A stretch of DNA of 58,120 nucleotides from Lachnospiraceae bacterium (GCA_021770345.1 JAETRD010000024.1:1-58120); one strand, 5' to 3'. Positions 8,772 to 17,804 are shown, counted from the stretch's first letter. Numbers and translations: made by a program. Notes: a model not told the origin generated them from the letters alone.

Positions 8772-10733
8772 CTACTCCTTTATATAAGGAAAGAATACTT
8801 CACTCTTCCCTTTCCTGTCAAACATATTATTATACTGCAGCATCTGGTAATCCGATATCCACCGTGCCTCCTCGCCGGCAGCGTCCTCCACATGAAGAAA
8901 CCGTCCCGCGCTCTTTGAGTAATACCCTCTGCTGTTAATCGCGGGTACCGCTTCACGCATTTTTGAGAGAAAGCGGTGATACGCCGGGAGAGGGATATCT
9001 GCCCGCTCCAGTGCCATCGTTGCAAGGTAGTTCAGGCTTGTCATCTCCACTTCGCTTTCCTCGCTTTCAAAATTCGTCCAGATAAAAAACGGAACCGTGT
9101 ACAGATTTTCCAGTTCATCAAGTGTGAGGCCGGAAAGCCCCTTTCCGTTCAGATACGGGTAAAAGCTCGAGGACAGGCTGGGTTGGTGATCGCCGAAAAA
9201 TACAATCTCTACCGGCTCGTCAACCTGTTCAAAATAGGAGATCAGATACTCCAGCGCCGCATCACTCTCATGCAGCAGCGAGAGATACTGGTTGACATCC
9301 GGATAATTTATCCCGAGCATACGCACCCGCTCGGTGAAATTATCATACCGTTCCGTATAGCCGCCGTGGTTCTGCATCGAAATTCCCATGACAAACATCG
9401 CTTCATTCGGCCGCTTGCGTTCGTAACGGTCTATGATTTTCTCATAAAATTCCCGATCCGTCACATACTCCCGCAGCAGCTTTGTCTCATCAAAATCTTC
9501 AATAAAGTAAGATTCGTCGAACCCCAGCCGCGGATAGACCGTATTCCTGCTCCAGCCGGTCTCATAGTAGGGGTGCATCGCCACACAGGTATAGCCGAGA
9601 TTCTTTAAGTGAGAGACAACAGATGTCGGTTCCCTTGTCATGTATTGCTGGTAAACGACCGAGCCGCCCGGAAGAAACGCCATCGAATTTCCTGTCATAA
9701 ACTCCCACTCGGAATTCGGCGTTTTGGCTCCGAACACTGACGACAGTGCATAGCCTTTCATCGTATTTTCAGTCAGGGAATCATAAAAGGGCGTCAGTTC
9801 CGTGTTTGTTGAGAAATTTCCCACGACACCGAGGTCCGCGTAAGACTCGCTCATAATCACAATGATGGTCGGATTTTTTTCCGCGGTGTTTTCTCCCGTT
9901 CCCGCCGCAGCTCCCGTTTCCACTTCCCCGCCGCCGTACTGCTCCTCAAGCGCTCTCACCGTATCCGCCGCATACCCCTCCGGCGCGCTCACAAAGCAGT
10001 CCCGCACACTCAAAACAAAATTCAGAATATATCCGTTGCGGTAGCTTCCCTTCTGCTCCCAGGTCTCGGTCACCACATTCCGGCTCCGCTCCCCCACATA
10101 CACCGCGCCGAGCACCGCAAGGGACAGACAGATCGCCGTCATCGGAATCCGATGGGAAAAGGAAATATGGATTTTGCGCACAAACGCAATGTACAGCGTC
10201 ACGCCAAGCAGCACATAAGCCGCCCGCACATCCAGCGTAAACTCATAATTACCCGCCACGGAAAGCCCGGTCTGAATCGACTTTAAATCGCTGAAAATAA
10301 ATTCGTTTGCCCGGAACAGATAGACAAAATAGTTGACGCCTGCCAGACACATCAGAAACAGATGGGAGATCATACAGGTCAGTCCGGTATTGTTCGTAAG
10401 CGGCTGCACGACAAGAAACACCACGAGACAGCAGACAACGTTAAGCCACATTTTCTCGTGCGTAATCTTTGCCCGAAGCTCCGCGTCCAGCAACAGATAC
10501 TGCACCAGATATGCCGTAAAGACCGCACTCGCGGCAAGAACAACGCCTGTCACGGCGACGGCTGCACGCCTCCCGATTTCCACGCAAAAACTTTTTATCA
10601 CAAAATAGAGCGCACCGAACAGCGGGAGCACCCAGAATGCATAGCGGACTTTCCCGTATAAAACTGCCGCAAGTACCATCGCGATACACAGGCGGCCGAG
10701 ATTTTCTTTCTGAAATTCGAACTTGATACTCAT
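8772..10733 (-). CDS. LTA synthase-family membrane sulfatase/phosphoglycerol transferase
   Basis: A 653-aa membrane enzyme. Five hydrophobic helices occupy the first 210 residues; the rest is an extracellular sulfatase-fold domain. Family motifs visible are PTIIVIMSESYADL (metal-binding Glu/Ser region), GAKTPNSEWEFMTGNS with the catalytic Thr region, and VFFGDHQPS near the C-terminus with the metal-binding Asp-His. Relatives add glycerol-phosphate units to lipoteichoic acid or modify surface polymers. An upstream GTG (10745) is possible; ATG at 10733 was chosen as the more usual codon. It precedes the FeS aldo-keto reductase by 33 bp. Confidence 0.9.
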   Translation of the reverse strand: MSIKFEFQKENLGRLCIAMVLAAVLYGKVRYAFWVLPLFGALYFVIKSFCVEIGRRAAVAVTGVVLAASAVFTAYLVQYLLLDAELRAKITHEKMWLNVVCCLVVFLVVQPLTNNTGLTCMISHLFLMCLAGVNYFVYLFRANEFIFSDLKSIQTGLSVAGNYEFTLDVRAAYVLLGVTLYIAFVRKIHISFSHRIPMTAICLSLAVLGAVYVGERSRNVVTETWEQKGSYRNGYILNFVLSVRDCFVSAPEGYAADTVRALEEQYGGGEVETGAAAGTGENTAEKNPTIIVIMSESYADLGVVGNFSTNTELTPFYDSLTENTMKGYALSSVFGAKTPNSEWEFMTGNSMAFLPGGSVVYQQYMTREPTSVVSHLKNLGYTCVAMHPYYETGWSRNTVYPRLGFDESYFIEDFDETKLLREYVTDREFYEKIIDRYERKRPNEAMFVMGISMQNHGGYTERYDNFTERVRMLGINYPDVNQYLSLLHESDAALEYLISYFEQVDEPVEIVFFGDHQPSLSSSFYPYLNGKGLSGLTLDELENLYTVPFFIWTNFESEESEVEMTSLNYLATMALERADIPLPAYHRFLSKMREAVPAINSRGYYSKSAGRFLHVEDAAGEEARWISDYQMLQYNNMFDRKGKSEVFFPYIKE

Positions 10734-10831
10734 CTTTATCACCACTTAGAATTGTACCAATTCCGCCGAATTTGTCAATTGCAGAGAGAAAATTACGGTG
10801 AACCGTATTCACGTTATCTCAATCTTCTTTT

Positions 10832-11839
10832 TCAGGGTACCTTCCTTAACCGTACCCTGCGTGCGGCCACAATCACCCCTCCCACCAGAAACGGGAAAAC
10901 GAACGTTCCGAACCGGTACAGCAGGGAGGCCGAGCCGGCAAGCGCAGTTCCGACAATGCCGGAAAAAAGTGTCGTAAATACAAATTCCGTCGAACCGATT
11001 CCCGCCGGAGACGGAAGAACGGCTGCCAGCATCACCGCCAGGGACGTCACCGCCATCGTCTGCGATATCGTAATGTCACTGTGCGCCCGAAACGCCAGAT
11101 ACGGAATCGCATACCACATACAAAATTTCAACAGATTCAGTGCGATGACCACAGCCACCAATAATTTCCTGCGCAGGATTTCTCTTGCGGAAACCTCCAG
11201 CATCCGGCACTGTTCCCGCAGCATCGCGAGCGGCTCGTCGAATCTTCCTGCCAGTTTCTCATTGACAACCCCCGCCATCCGAAACAGAATGCGGTGCAGT
11301 TTCTCCGAGCAGCATACCAGCACCAGCCCTGCCGTTATGACAAGGGTAAGCAGATAGCCCGCAATCAGGATTTCGATATAGCCCTCAAATCGGGTGTACA
11401 TATATCCCCAGTTCAGCAGCAATAAAATCATGGAAAAAACGGCAATGCTGATTTTATGGAATGCATACTGCAGCGTGTACAGACCAAAGCTTTTCGAATA
11501 CTCCACACCGTGCTCCCCCAGATAGACAATCGCGGCGACACCGGAGCCGCTTCCGAGTGTCGCCACCCGGTAAAAGGAGCAAAAAAGCGCATTGACGATT
11601 CCCGTCCTGAACGTAAATCCGGTATTGTACTGCCGGGCAAGAATCGTCGTAATCCCGCCTTCAATCACATGGTAGACCATCGTCAGCACACAAATCCCGG
11701 CAATGACAGCCGGTGTCGTCTCTGCAAGCTGCCGGGCAATCGGACCTGCCAAATCCCGGAACGTATATATGATAACCGCCACGATAACCGCCGCAAATAC
11801 GAATTTCCCTATCTGCTTTTGTCTTTTACTGATATCCAT
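10832..11839 (-). CDS. Flippase-like integral membrane protein (LPG_synthase_TM / UPF0104 type)
   Basis: A 335-aa protein with about eight membrane helices and the family hallmark stretch FPFLVGGV near the end and LPSPAGIGSTEF (about 285-296). It resembles the N-terminal flippase half of MprF without the aminoacyl-transferase half, and archaeal AglD-type membrane proteins. It starts 5 bp after the radical SAM gene, so both are surely co-transcribed. A lipid or lipid-linked substrate is inferred from the family; the pairing with a radical SAM enzyme suggests the membrane protein handles the product. Confidence 0.8.
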   Translation of the reverse strand: MDISKRQKQIGKFVFAAVIVAVIIYTFRDLAGPIARQLAETTPAVIAGICVLTMVYHVIEGGITTILARQYNTGFTFRTGIVNALFCSFYRVATLGSGSGVAAIVYLGEHGVEYSKSFGLYTLQYAFHKISIAVFSMILLLLNWGYMYTRFEGYIEILIAGYLLTLVITAGLVLVCCSEKLHRILFRMAGVVNEKLAGRFDEPLAMLREQCRMLEVSAREILRRKLLVAVVIALNLLKFCMWYAIPYLAFRAHSDITISQTMAVTSLAVMLAAVLPSPAGIGSTEFVFTTLFSGIVGTALAGSASLLYRFGTFVFPFLVGGVIVAARRVRLRKVP

Positions 11840-11844
11840 CGCCT

Positions 11845-13245
11845 CTATTTCTTCTTGAAATTCGTATAGCCCCTCTGCTCATACGGATGCTCCTCCCAGA
11901 GCCGGTCGGCTGTCTTTTGCCACTCTGCCGCATACCCCATGCATTTCCCGCACAAATGCTCGACGGGCTCCGTCTCCTCTACATCTGTGGAATGTGCGCC
12001 GCTCTCGTTTACCATCCGCTGTAAAAATTCGGGATTCTCCAGCATCGGACATGGCCGCAGCATATTTTTGTTAAAAGGCTGGTTATCCCGGTACGCCATA
12101 AACAACGGCTGCTTTAGACATTCCAGCAAAGATTTCTCCCGGATATTGGCTCCGGAATAATGAATAAATACACAGGGCTCAACATCCCCTTTGGGATTGA
12201 TATGACAGTAATTCCTTCCCCCTGCGATACAGCCACCCACAAACTCTCCGTCATTCTGGAAATCCATGACAAAGATTTCTTTACCGCCTTCTTTCGCCCG
12301 CACCTCGCGGATTCGATGGTAGATATATTCCCGCTGTTCCGCCGTCGGCATCAGATCGGGCACGGCTTTCATACCCACCGGCATCAGGTGGAAATACCAT
12401 GCAAAGCGGCTTCCGTGCGCAATCAGAAGGTCAAAAAACTCGTCCGAGGTCACGGCCTCCATATTCTTAGCGGTATAGCAGACGCTGTTCCCGAAAAGCA
12501 GGCCGTTCTCATGAAGCAGATCCATTGCACAAAGCACCTTTTCATAGACGCCCCCGCCGCGGCGAAAATCATTTGCCTCCTCGAATCCCTCAAGACTGAT
12601 GGACAGCGACAGATTCCCGACGCGCTTCATCTCGTCGCAAAACGCCTGATTCACCAACGTCCCGTTGGTATAACAATGAAACGCACACTCCTGATGCTTC
12701 TCGCACAGCCTGATGATATCCGCCTTCCGCACCAGCGGTTCCCCGCCCGTCATCATATAAAAATAGATGCCAAGCTCCTTTCCCTGGGTTACGATACCGT
12801 CCATTTCCTCAAAAGAAAGATTCAGCTTATTTCCGTATTCCGCAGCCCAGCAGCCGGTACAGTGAAGATTGCAGGCACTGGTCGGGTCCATCAGAATCAG
12901 CCACGGAATATTGCAGCTGTGAACCTCCCTCATGCGGCGAATCGTCTTTGTCCCGAGAAAGGCTGCCTGGAATCCCAGGTTTAAGGCTGTCATTTTCGCT
13001 ACATGCGGATCCGTCTCGTCCAAAAGGCGATTCACATAACGCATCCACTTGCTGTCGGGATCCTGAATCATTGCCCGCGTCCCGTCATAAGCCTCCTGCG
13101 TAAAATGGTCTCCCATAAATGCCTGTGTCAAATCCACCAGCTGCAGCAGATTCTTTTCCCGATCCCCCCGCTTTGCATACCTCTGCACTCCGTCAATCGC
13201 AATACGGAACGCTTTCCGTTCCAATGTTTTTTCAAAATGTGCCAT
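11845..13245 (-). CDS. Radical SAM enzyme with SPASM-type C-terminus
   Basis: A 466-aa enzyme that should cleave S-adenosylmethionine to start radical chemistry. The cluster motif is C125-NLH-C129-TG-C132, followed by TGGEPL for SAM binding. An N-terminal 100-residue helical extension precedes the barrel. Extra cysteines appear in GGCIAGGRNYC, EPCVF, LRPCPML and HLCGKC, fitting a SPASM domain with auxiliary FeS clusters. The adjacent membrane protein, with no peptide-precursor gene nearby, argues for a lipid or envelope substrate rather than a RiPP; this is inference. Start has a GAGGGATCAGG ribosome site. Confidence 0.85.
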   Translation of the reverse strand: MAHFEKTLERKAFRIAIDGVQRYAKRGDREKNLLQLVDLTQAFMGDHFTQEAYDGTRAMIQDPDSKWMRYVNRLLDETDPHVAKMTALNLGFQAAFLGTKTIRRMREVHSCNIPWLILMDPTSACNLHCTGCWAAEYGNKLNLSFEEMDGIVTQGKELGIYFYMMTGGEPLVRKADIIRLCEKHQECAFHCYTNGTLVNQAFCDEMKRVGNLSLSISLEGFEEANDFRRGGGVYEKVLCAMDLLHENGLLFGNSVCYTAKNMEAVTSDEFFDLLIAHGSRFAWYFHLMPVGMKAVPDLMPTAEQREYIYHRIREVRAKEGGKEIFVMDFQNDGEFVGGCIAGGRNYCHINPKGDVEPCVFIHYSGANIREKSLLECLKQPLFMAYRDNQPFNKNMLRPCPMLENPEFLQRMVNESGAHSTDVEETEPVEHLCGKCMGYAAEWQKTADRLWEEHPYEQRGYTNFKKK

Positions 13246-13372
13246 CCTGATCCCTCCGCTTCCGTATGATACTTCTTACCTGAAAGTATGCACGAAAAAG
13301 ATGCTCCGCGGAAGATTCAATGTCAAAGCACTGTCATTTCCATGACTACATTTTGCATATTTTGTTTATTTT

Positions 13373-14317
13373 TTAACAAGCCTGGTTTTCAAAGAACTCC
13401 GCGATCTGCCCTTCAATCGTTTTCATCAGCCTTGTCCGCGCCTCCACGCTCGCCCATGCAATATGGGGAGTAATGATAAGCCGCTCGCTGTCCTTAATCC
13501 GGCGCAGCGGATTATCGGCCCGCATCGGCTCCGCACTGAGCACGTCAAGTCCGGCGGCGGCAATCACATGCCTCTCCAGCGCTTCCGCCAAATCCTGCTC
13601 CACGACAATCGGGCCGCGGCCGAGATTCAGAAAAATCGCACTCTTTTTCATTTTGGCAAACGCGGCGGCATTCATCAGCCCCTCCGTGTTCTCGTCCAGC
13701 GGCGCGTGCACGGAAATGATATCCGACTCCGCAAGTAAGGTGTCAAAATCGACCCGCTCATAGCCGTCCTGCTGATTCCGCCCCGACGTCGAATAATATA
13801 CGGCGTGACAGCCGAACTTTTCCGCGATCTCATAGACGCGGCGGCCGATGGCGCCCAGACCGACAATCCCCCATGTCATTTTATCCAGCTCGTGAAAATG
13901 CCGCTCGAAGTGCGTAAAAACCGTATCATCCACATATTTTTCCGATTTTACATAATTATCGTAATAATTGAGCTTTTCGAGCAGGTAAAACAGCATTGCA
14001 AACGTGTGCTGTGCCACAGTCTCGGTCGAGTAACCCGCAACGTTTCTCCATGCGATCCCGCGCTCTGCGAGATATTCCCGGTCCAGATTATTGACACCGG
14101 TAGCCGTCACGCATACAAGCTTCAAATGCTCCGCCTCGCCGATCGTCCCCGCGTTGATCGGCGTCTTGTTCACGACGAGCACGTCCGCTTCCTGTGTGCG
14201 CTCCGCCGCCTGTTTGGGCGTGGAAAAGCTGTATTTGGTTACCTCACCCAGCTTTTCAAACCCGGACAGATCAATATCGTCACCGATGGTTTTCGCATCC
14301 AGAAATACTATTTTCAT
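13373..14317 (-). CDS. D-isomer-specific 2-hydroxyacid dehydrogenase
   Basis: A 314-aa NAD-dependent dehydrogenase of the hydroxypyruvate/glycerate class. It shows the Rossmann motif GIVGLGAIGRRV, the catalytic Arg region in LSA-LDV and NLGRGP, the Glu partner and the active-site His in IITPHIAW. The start is ATG at 14317 with GGAGG 7 nt upstream. An upstream in-frame ATG at 14350 lies inside the inserted structured element (14328-14405) and is not the native start. It is probably co-transcribed with the patatin gene upstream, from which that element separates it. Confidence 0.9.
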   Translation of the reverse strand: MKIVFLDAKTIGDDIDLSGFEKLGEVTKYSFSTPKQAAERTQEADVLVVNKTPINAGTIGEAEHLKLVCVTATGVNNLDREYLAERGIAWRNVAGYSTETVAQHTFAMLFYLLEKLNYYDNYVKSEKYVDDTVFTHFERHFHELDKMTWGIVGLGAIGRRVYEIAEKFGCHAVYYSTSGRNQQDGYERVDFDTLLAESDIISVHAPLDENTEGLMNAAAFAKMKKSAIFLNLGRGPIVVEQDLAEALERHVIAAAGLDVLSAEPMRADNPLRRIKDSERLIITPHIAWASVEARTRLMKTIEGQIAEFFENQAC

Positions 14318-14327
14318 AATTTCCTCC

Positions 14328-14405
14328 ATGTGCACACGCTTTTCGTGCATTTCAAGTTTGTGCGTGTGCGCACAAACTTGGGATTGAAAATTTTAATTTT
14401 CAATC
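14328..14405 (-). mobile_element. Intercistronic structured element, copy A (78 bp)
   Basis: In the minus sense: hairpin H1 (GATTGAAAATT / AATTTTCAATC, 14382-14405), hairpin H2 (CAAGTTTGTGCG, loop CACA, CGCACAAACTTG, 14353-14380), a TGCACGAAAA linker, then GCGTGTGC (14332-14339), which can pair with GCACACGC in the H2 top. The element is bounded by GGAGGAAA on both sides (14406-14413 and 14320-14327), an 8-bp duplication of the ribosome-binding site. Similar copies are at 52394-52493 and 56340-56421. Confidence 0.75.
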
Positions 14406-14422
14406 TTTCCTCCAATCTGCGT

Positions 14423-15283
14423 TCACTCTTTTTCCTCTAAATACCTCCGCAGCGGCGCCATCTGTGCCCTGGCAATCCCCACGCCCTCGTCATAGAGCTG
14501 TCCAAGCTTTGCGGCGTCGGTCTCCGTTCTCCCGACACCGTAGGTTGTGTTCGGCCTGATCACAAATACCTTTCCCTGTTGTTCAAATGCTGCCAGACGA
14601 TCCGCACATTCGTTGTAGCGCTCCGGCCGCAACTCCAAATCTTCCACAATTTTCGGATACCGCTTATACAGCCGGTTCGTAATCGTAACGGCGCCCCGCT
14701 CCCTCGCTTTCACATAACCGCGCTCTCTGGTCAAAATCACAATCAGCCTGTCGCAGCCCTTTGCCCACGCATGCTCATACGGAATCGAGTCCGAGAGACC
14801 TCCGTCCAGATAATAATGCCCTCCGATCTTTACCGGCTGAAACAGGACCGGAAGCGCACAGCTCGCCACCAGAATATCCCGCATCTCCTGATCTCTCGGC
14901 ACCTCAAAATATTCCGCCCGGCCGGTGTGGATGTTGGTAACGACCGCTTCCACCTCACCCGGATAAGCCGCAAACGCTTCGTAATCGATCGGCAGAAGCG
15001 TATTGGGAACCTCGTCGAACACAAACTTTGTGTTGTAATACGCGCGTTCCCTGCGGTCTATCAGATGCCGCATTCCCATATAGCGCTTATCCGCCATATA
15101 TTTTTCCATCAGTTCGAGGTTTCTCCCCTTCTGCTTTGACAGATAGGAAATTCCGTATGCAATTCCCGCCGACACGCCGACAAAATAATCGGGCATCAGA
15201 CCTTCCTCCAGGAATACATCCAGAACACCGCAGGAGAAAATCGTGCGGTTCGCCCCTCCTTCACATACAATTCCAAGCTTCAT
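14423..15283 (-). CDS. Patatin-like phospholipase
   Basis: A 286-aa lipid acyl hydrolase with a Ser/Asp dyad. The oxyanion segment CEGGANR (7-13) precedes GVSAG (Ser38), and the dyad Asp is in YYLDGG (about 160). The class is the YjjU/RssA-type bacterial patatin, about 280-300 aa, so the gene is full length. It begins 6 bp past the NfeD gene and is followed by the structured element and the 2-hydroxyacid dehydrogenase, forming an operon of three genes. No signal peptide is seen, so it acts in the cytoplasm or on the inner membrane face. Confidence 0.9.
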   Translation of the reverse strand: MKLGIVCEGGANRTIFSCGVLDVFLEEGLMPDYFVGVSAGIAYGISYLSKQKGRNLELMEKYMADKRYMGMRHLIDRRERAYYNTKFVFDEVPNTLLPIDYEAFAAYPGEVEAVVTNIHTGRAEYFEVPRDQEMRDILVASCALPVLFQPVKIGGHYYLDGGLSDSIPYEHAWAKGCDRLIVILTRERGYVKARERGAVTITNRLYKRYPKIVEDLELRPERYNECADRLAAFEQQGKVFVIRPNTTYGVGRTETDAAKLGQLYDEGVGIARAQMAPLRRYLEEKE

Positions 15284-15289
15284 GTTACA

Positions 15290-15760
15290 TTAATTCTCCT
15301 CTGTCACATACTCCGGCATAATCTCACTTGAAACCACATACATTGTGACGCCACGGATTTCCTTTACCGTCACGATCATACCGGCCTCAAAAACCCTGCC
15401 CTCCTCAAAGGCACGGGCGGACCATTCCTGTCCTTTATACACTGCGGTACCCGTTCCCCGCAGATTATCGACGCGCTCTGTCAGACATACGTTCCGTCCG
15501 ATTGCTTCCTCATAATTCGTCTTAACCAGACGCGGCTTAAAATACTTTAATGCCCACGGCCTTGTGAAGCACAGGAGCAGTACCGTCACCGCAACAAATA
15601 CAAGAAACTGCCACAGTGGATGCATTCCGAGCATCCCGCAGAGCAGCGCCGCCAATGTTCCTCCCGCAAACCAGATACAGGTGAGTCCCACGGTGGCAAT
15701 CTCTCCTATAATAAAAACAAGTGTCAGGACAAGCCAGACCGCCCACATAAATTCCGTCAT
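15290..15760 (-). CDS. NfeD-family membrane protein
   Basis: A 156-aa short NfeD protein: three or four hydrophobic helices in residues 1-80 and a soluble OB-fold beta-barrel in the rest (VGRNVCLTE-like: AIGRNVCLTERVDNLRGTGTAVYKGQEWSARA). Short NfeD proteins usually pair with a stomatin/flotillin-type protein and shape membrane domains; no such partner is next to it here. The start at 15760 was taken because GGGGG lies 6 nt upstream; a longer frame to 15817 has no ribosome site. Confidence 0.85.
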   Translation of the reverse strand: MTEFMWAVWLVLTLVFIIGEIATVGLTCIWFAGGTLAALLCGMLGMHPLWQFLVFVAVTVLLLCFTRPWALKYFKPRLVKTNYEEAIGRNVCLTERVDNLRGTGTAVYKGQEWSARAFEEGRVFEAGMIVTVKEIRGVTMYVVSSEIMPEYVTEEN

Positions 15761-15953
15761 ACAAATCCCCCTTTCTGTTGTTATAGCATACGTCATCCAC
15801 CGAAAAAAATCAACCAATTACACTTATCTGGTTAATTATAACATTTATCCTGCCGAAACATATATCGGAATATTTCGATTATGGAATTTATGCCGGGCAC
15901 GAAGCACCTTTCCGGCCAAACGGCCGCCTGCGGCGGCAGAATGAGAGGAAATT

Positions 15954-16625
15954 ATGGCAAACGCATCTTTCATCGGTCTTGGAACGACACTGAGTACCAA
16001 TTTTTATATGCGCAACTTTTACATCAAGAACCAAAACGCCCGAAACGCCGGCACACGCTCGGAGCTTAGCACCACCGAACTTTCGCTCGCCGACGGCATC
16101 GCCTTGCGGCGCGCCGTAAAAAAGCTGGAGTCTTTCGACTACAGCGAGGAAAAGGATACCGATATCCGCAACAGCGCGCTCGCCTTTATACAGACCTACA
16201 ACCATGCGCTGTCCTCCGCATCGGATTCCGAGGATTCGTCTTTAAAGCGCTATGCAAAACAGTTAAAAAACCTCACAAAGACGCATTCCGATGAACTCGA
16301 TAAAATTGGCATCACCGTAAACGCGGACGGCAGCATGACCAGCCGCGATTCTCTCTTTAAGTCGGCATCTTTAACGAAATTCAAAGCCCTCTTTTCGCGG
16401 GATTCCGATTTCATGCAGCGCACCTCCACGCTTGCAAAGCGCATTTCACAGCGCAGCCAGGACGTGGACTTTTCCGAAAAGAGGAAGAAACTTGAAGCCC
16501 AAAAGTCCGCGGATACTCAGGCCGGTATGACCGGTACAAACGCTGCTCTGCTCGCATTCGAGATTCCGCAGACGGATGCCACGGCCATGACCGGCATCGG
16601 AGGCGCGCTCGACATTTCATTGTAA
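15954..16625 (+). CDS. Unknown protein with a FliD C-terminus-like region
   Basis: A 223-aa soluble, lysine/serine-rich protein with no signal peptide. Residues 75-160 (FIQTYNHALSSA ... LGITV-like DKIGITVNADGSM, then DSLFKSASL) recall the C-terminal part of the flagellar cap protein FliD, where a coiled region is followed by a G-I-x-V-x-x-D-G turn. The globular cap domains of FliD are absent, and no flagellar gene is nearby. It has a good GAGGAAATT ribosome site. Alternative: an unrelated helical cell-surface or phage-like protein. The similarity is by eye only. Confidence 0.5.
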   Translation: MANASFIGLGTTLSTNFYMRNFYIKNQNARNAGTRSELSTTELSLADGIALRRAVKKLESFDYSEEKDTDIRNSALAFIQTYNHALSSASDSEDSSLKRYAKQLKNLTKTHSDELDKIGITVNADGSMTSRDSLFKSASLTKFKALFSRDSDFMQRTSTLAKRISQRSQDVDFSEKRKKLEAQKSADTQAGMTGTNAALLAFEIPQTDATAMTGIGGALDISL

Positions 16626-16633
16626 CCGCATCC

Positions 16634-17692
16634 TCAGCACTGCAGCATCCGGATTGTAATATCATTTCCGGCAATGTCTGCTTTCGCATAACTGCCGCAG
16701 ATCATCGGCATCATCGGCGGCAGATGCCCGAGATCCACATCCATAACGATCGGTACCCTGTACTCTGCCAGCAAATCGCAGACTGCATGGTACTGATCGA
16801 GTCCCATCAATTCCTGGCCATGCACCAACGGCCGCCCGATCAGAAATCCCTTCACATGCGAAAACCATCCTGCATTTTTCATCTGCCAGACCGCTCTGCG
16901 GATTGCCATTACATTCAGATCACATGCCTCCAAAAACCAGAGAATCCCGTCTTTTTTATAGCGTTCCGCAAACTCCGCTGTTTTATCATATCTGGTTCCG
17001 AGCAGATTCACAAGGCAGTCCATGCAGCCGCCGAGAAGTCTTCCCTCCATATGAACCTGTGTGGAAGGCTCCGCAACTTTCACCTGCAGCCCTTCCGACG
17101 GCAGACATACGCGCACTCTTCGCTTCTCGGTCACATTATACGGCTCCAAGGGGTGTTCCTCGTCCTTTTTCCCCTCTTTTTCCCACAGTTCATATCCGTG
17201 CACGGTATCCTGCTGCCCCCGGAGCAGCCGATACGCATCCGCAAGACTCTCGTGCCAGGGCTCCATCCCGAATGCGGCCGCACACGGCCCGTACACAGAT
17301 GCGGTATCACACAGCGTCGCCAAAAGGAACGTCATGTTTGTGTTGTCCGAAAAGCCCAGATACCATTTCGGTTCCGCCTCTCTGATACGCGCAAAGTCCG
17401 TATAATCTATCGTTTCGCACATCAGTTCACCGCCCCCGCAGGAGATCAGCACGTCATTTTTTTTGCTGCAGTAATATTCCGTCAGCTCTGCTCCGCAGGC
17501 CCCCGGCGTGTTGCTGATGCCGATTCCTTCCCCCGCATAGCAGTTCGGCCCCAGGTCCAGCCGATGCCCCATCTCCTCAAACTTTTTTTTCGCGTTGTCA
17601 AACGCCGTCCGGTACGGTTCGATCTTACACCCAAAGGACGGCGCCACAAACCCGATCGTGCCCCTTTCAGGCAGAAACTTCGGATACCTCAT
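16634..17692 (-). CDS. S66-family LD-carboxypeptidase
   Basis: A 352-aa serine peptidase of the LdcA/MccF family, which removes the terminal D-Ala from muropeptides or inactivates microcin-C-like compounds. GFVAPSFG at the start and LGFSDNTNM (nucleophile Ser about 119) are diagnostic, with the Glu and His of the triad in the C-terminal half (WFLEACD; DVDLGHLPP). There is no signal peptide, so it works in the cytoplasm, suiting cell-wall recycling. AGGAGG precedes the ATG. It is convergent with the FliD-like gene, with 8 bp between the stops. Confidence 0.88.
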   Translation of the reverse strand: MRYPKFLPERGTIGFVAPSFGCKIEPYRTAFDNAKKKFEEMGHRLDLGPNCYAGEGIGISNTPGACGAELTEYYCSKKNDVLISCGGGELMCETIDYTDFARIREAEPKWYLGFSDNTNMTFLLATLCDTASVYGPCAAAFGMEPWHESLADAYRLLRGQQDTVHGYELWEKEGKKDEEHPLEPYNVTEKRRVRVCLPSEGLQVKVAEPSTQVHMEGRLLGGCMDCLVNLLGTRYDKTAEFAERYKKDGILWFLEACDLNVMAIRRAVWQMKNAGWFSHVKGFLIGRPLVHGQELMGLDQYHAVCDLLAEYRVPIVMDVDLGHLPPMMPMICGSYAKADIAGNDITIRMLQC

Positions 17693-17766
17693 CCCTTTCT
17701 CCTCCTGTTATTTTCTCCGTTATTTCTCTACCTTATATCATTTTTTAAAAATTTGCAAATTTTTGC

Positions 17767-17795
17767 TTGCAATCTTTTCCGTTTCCTTTTATAAT
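17767..17795 (+). promoter_or_regulatory. Promoter of the tRNA-Gly gene
   Basis: TTGCAA (17767-17772), 17-bp spacer, TATAAT (17790-17795), 10 bp before the tRNA. Confidence 0.75.
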
Positions 17796-17804
17796 AATAT
17801 GTAC

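Noticed and set aside
14317-14350. Longer start for the 2-hydroxyacid dehydrogenase
   Set aside because: The extra codons lie inside the inserted element; ATG at 14317 has its own GGAGG.
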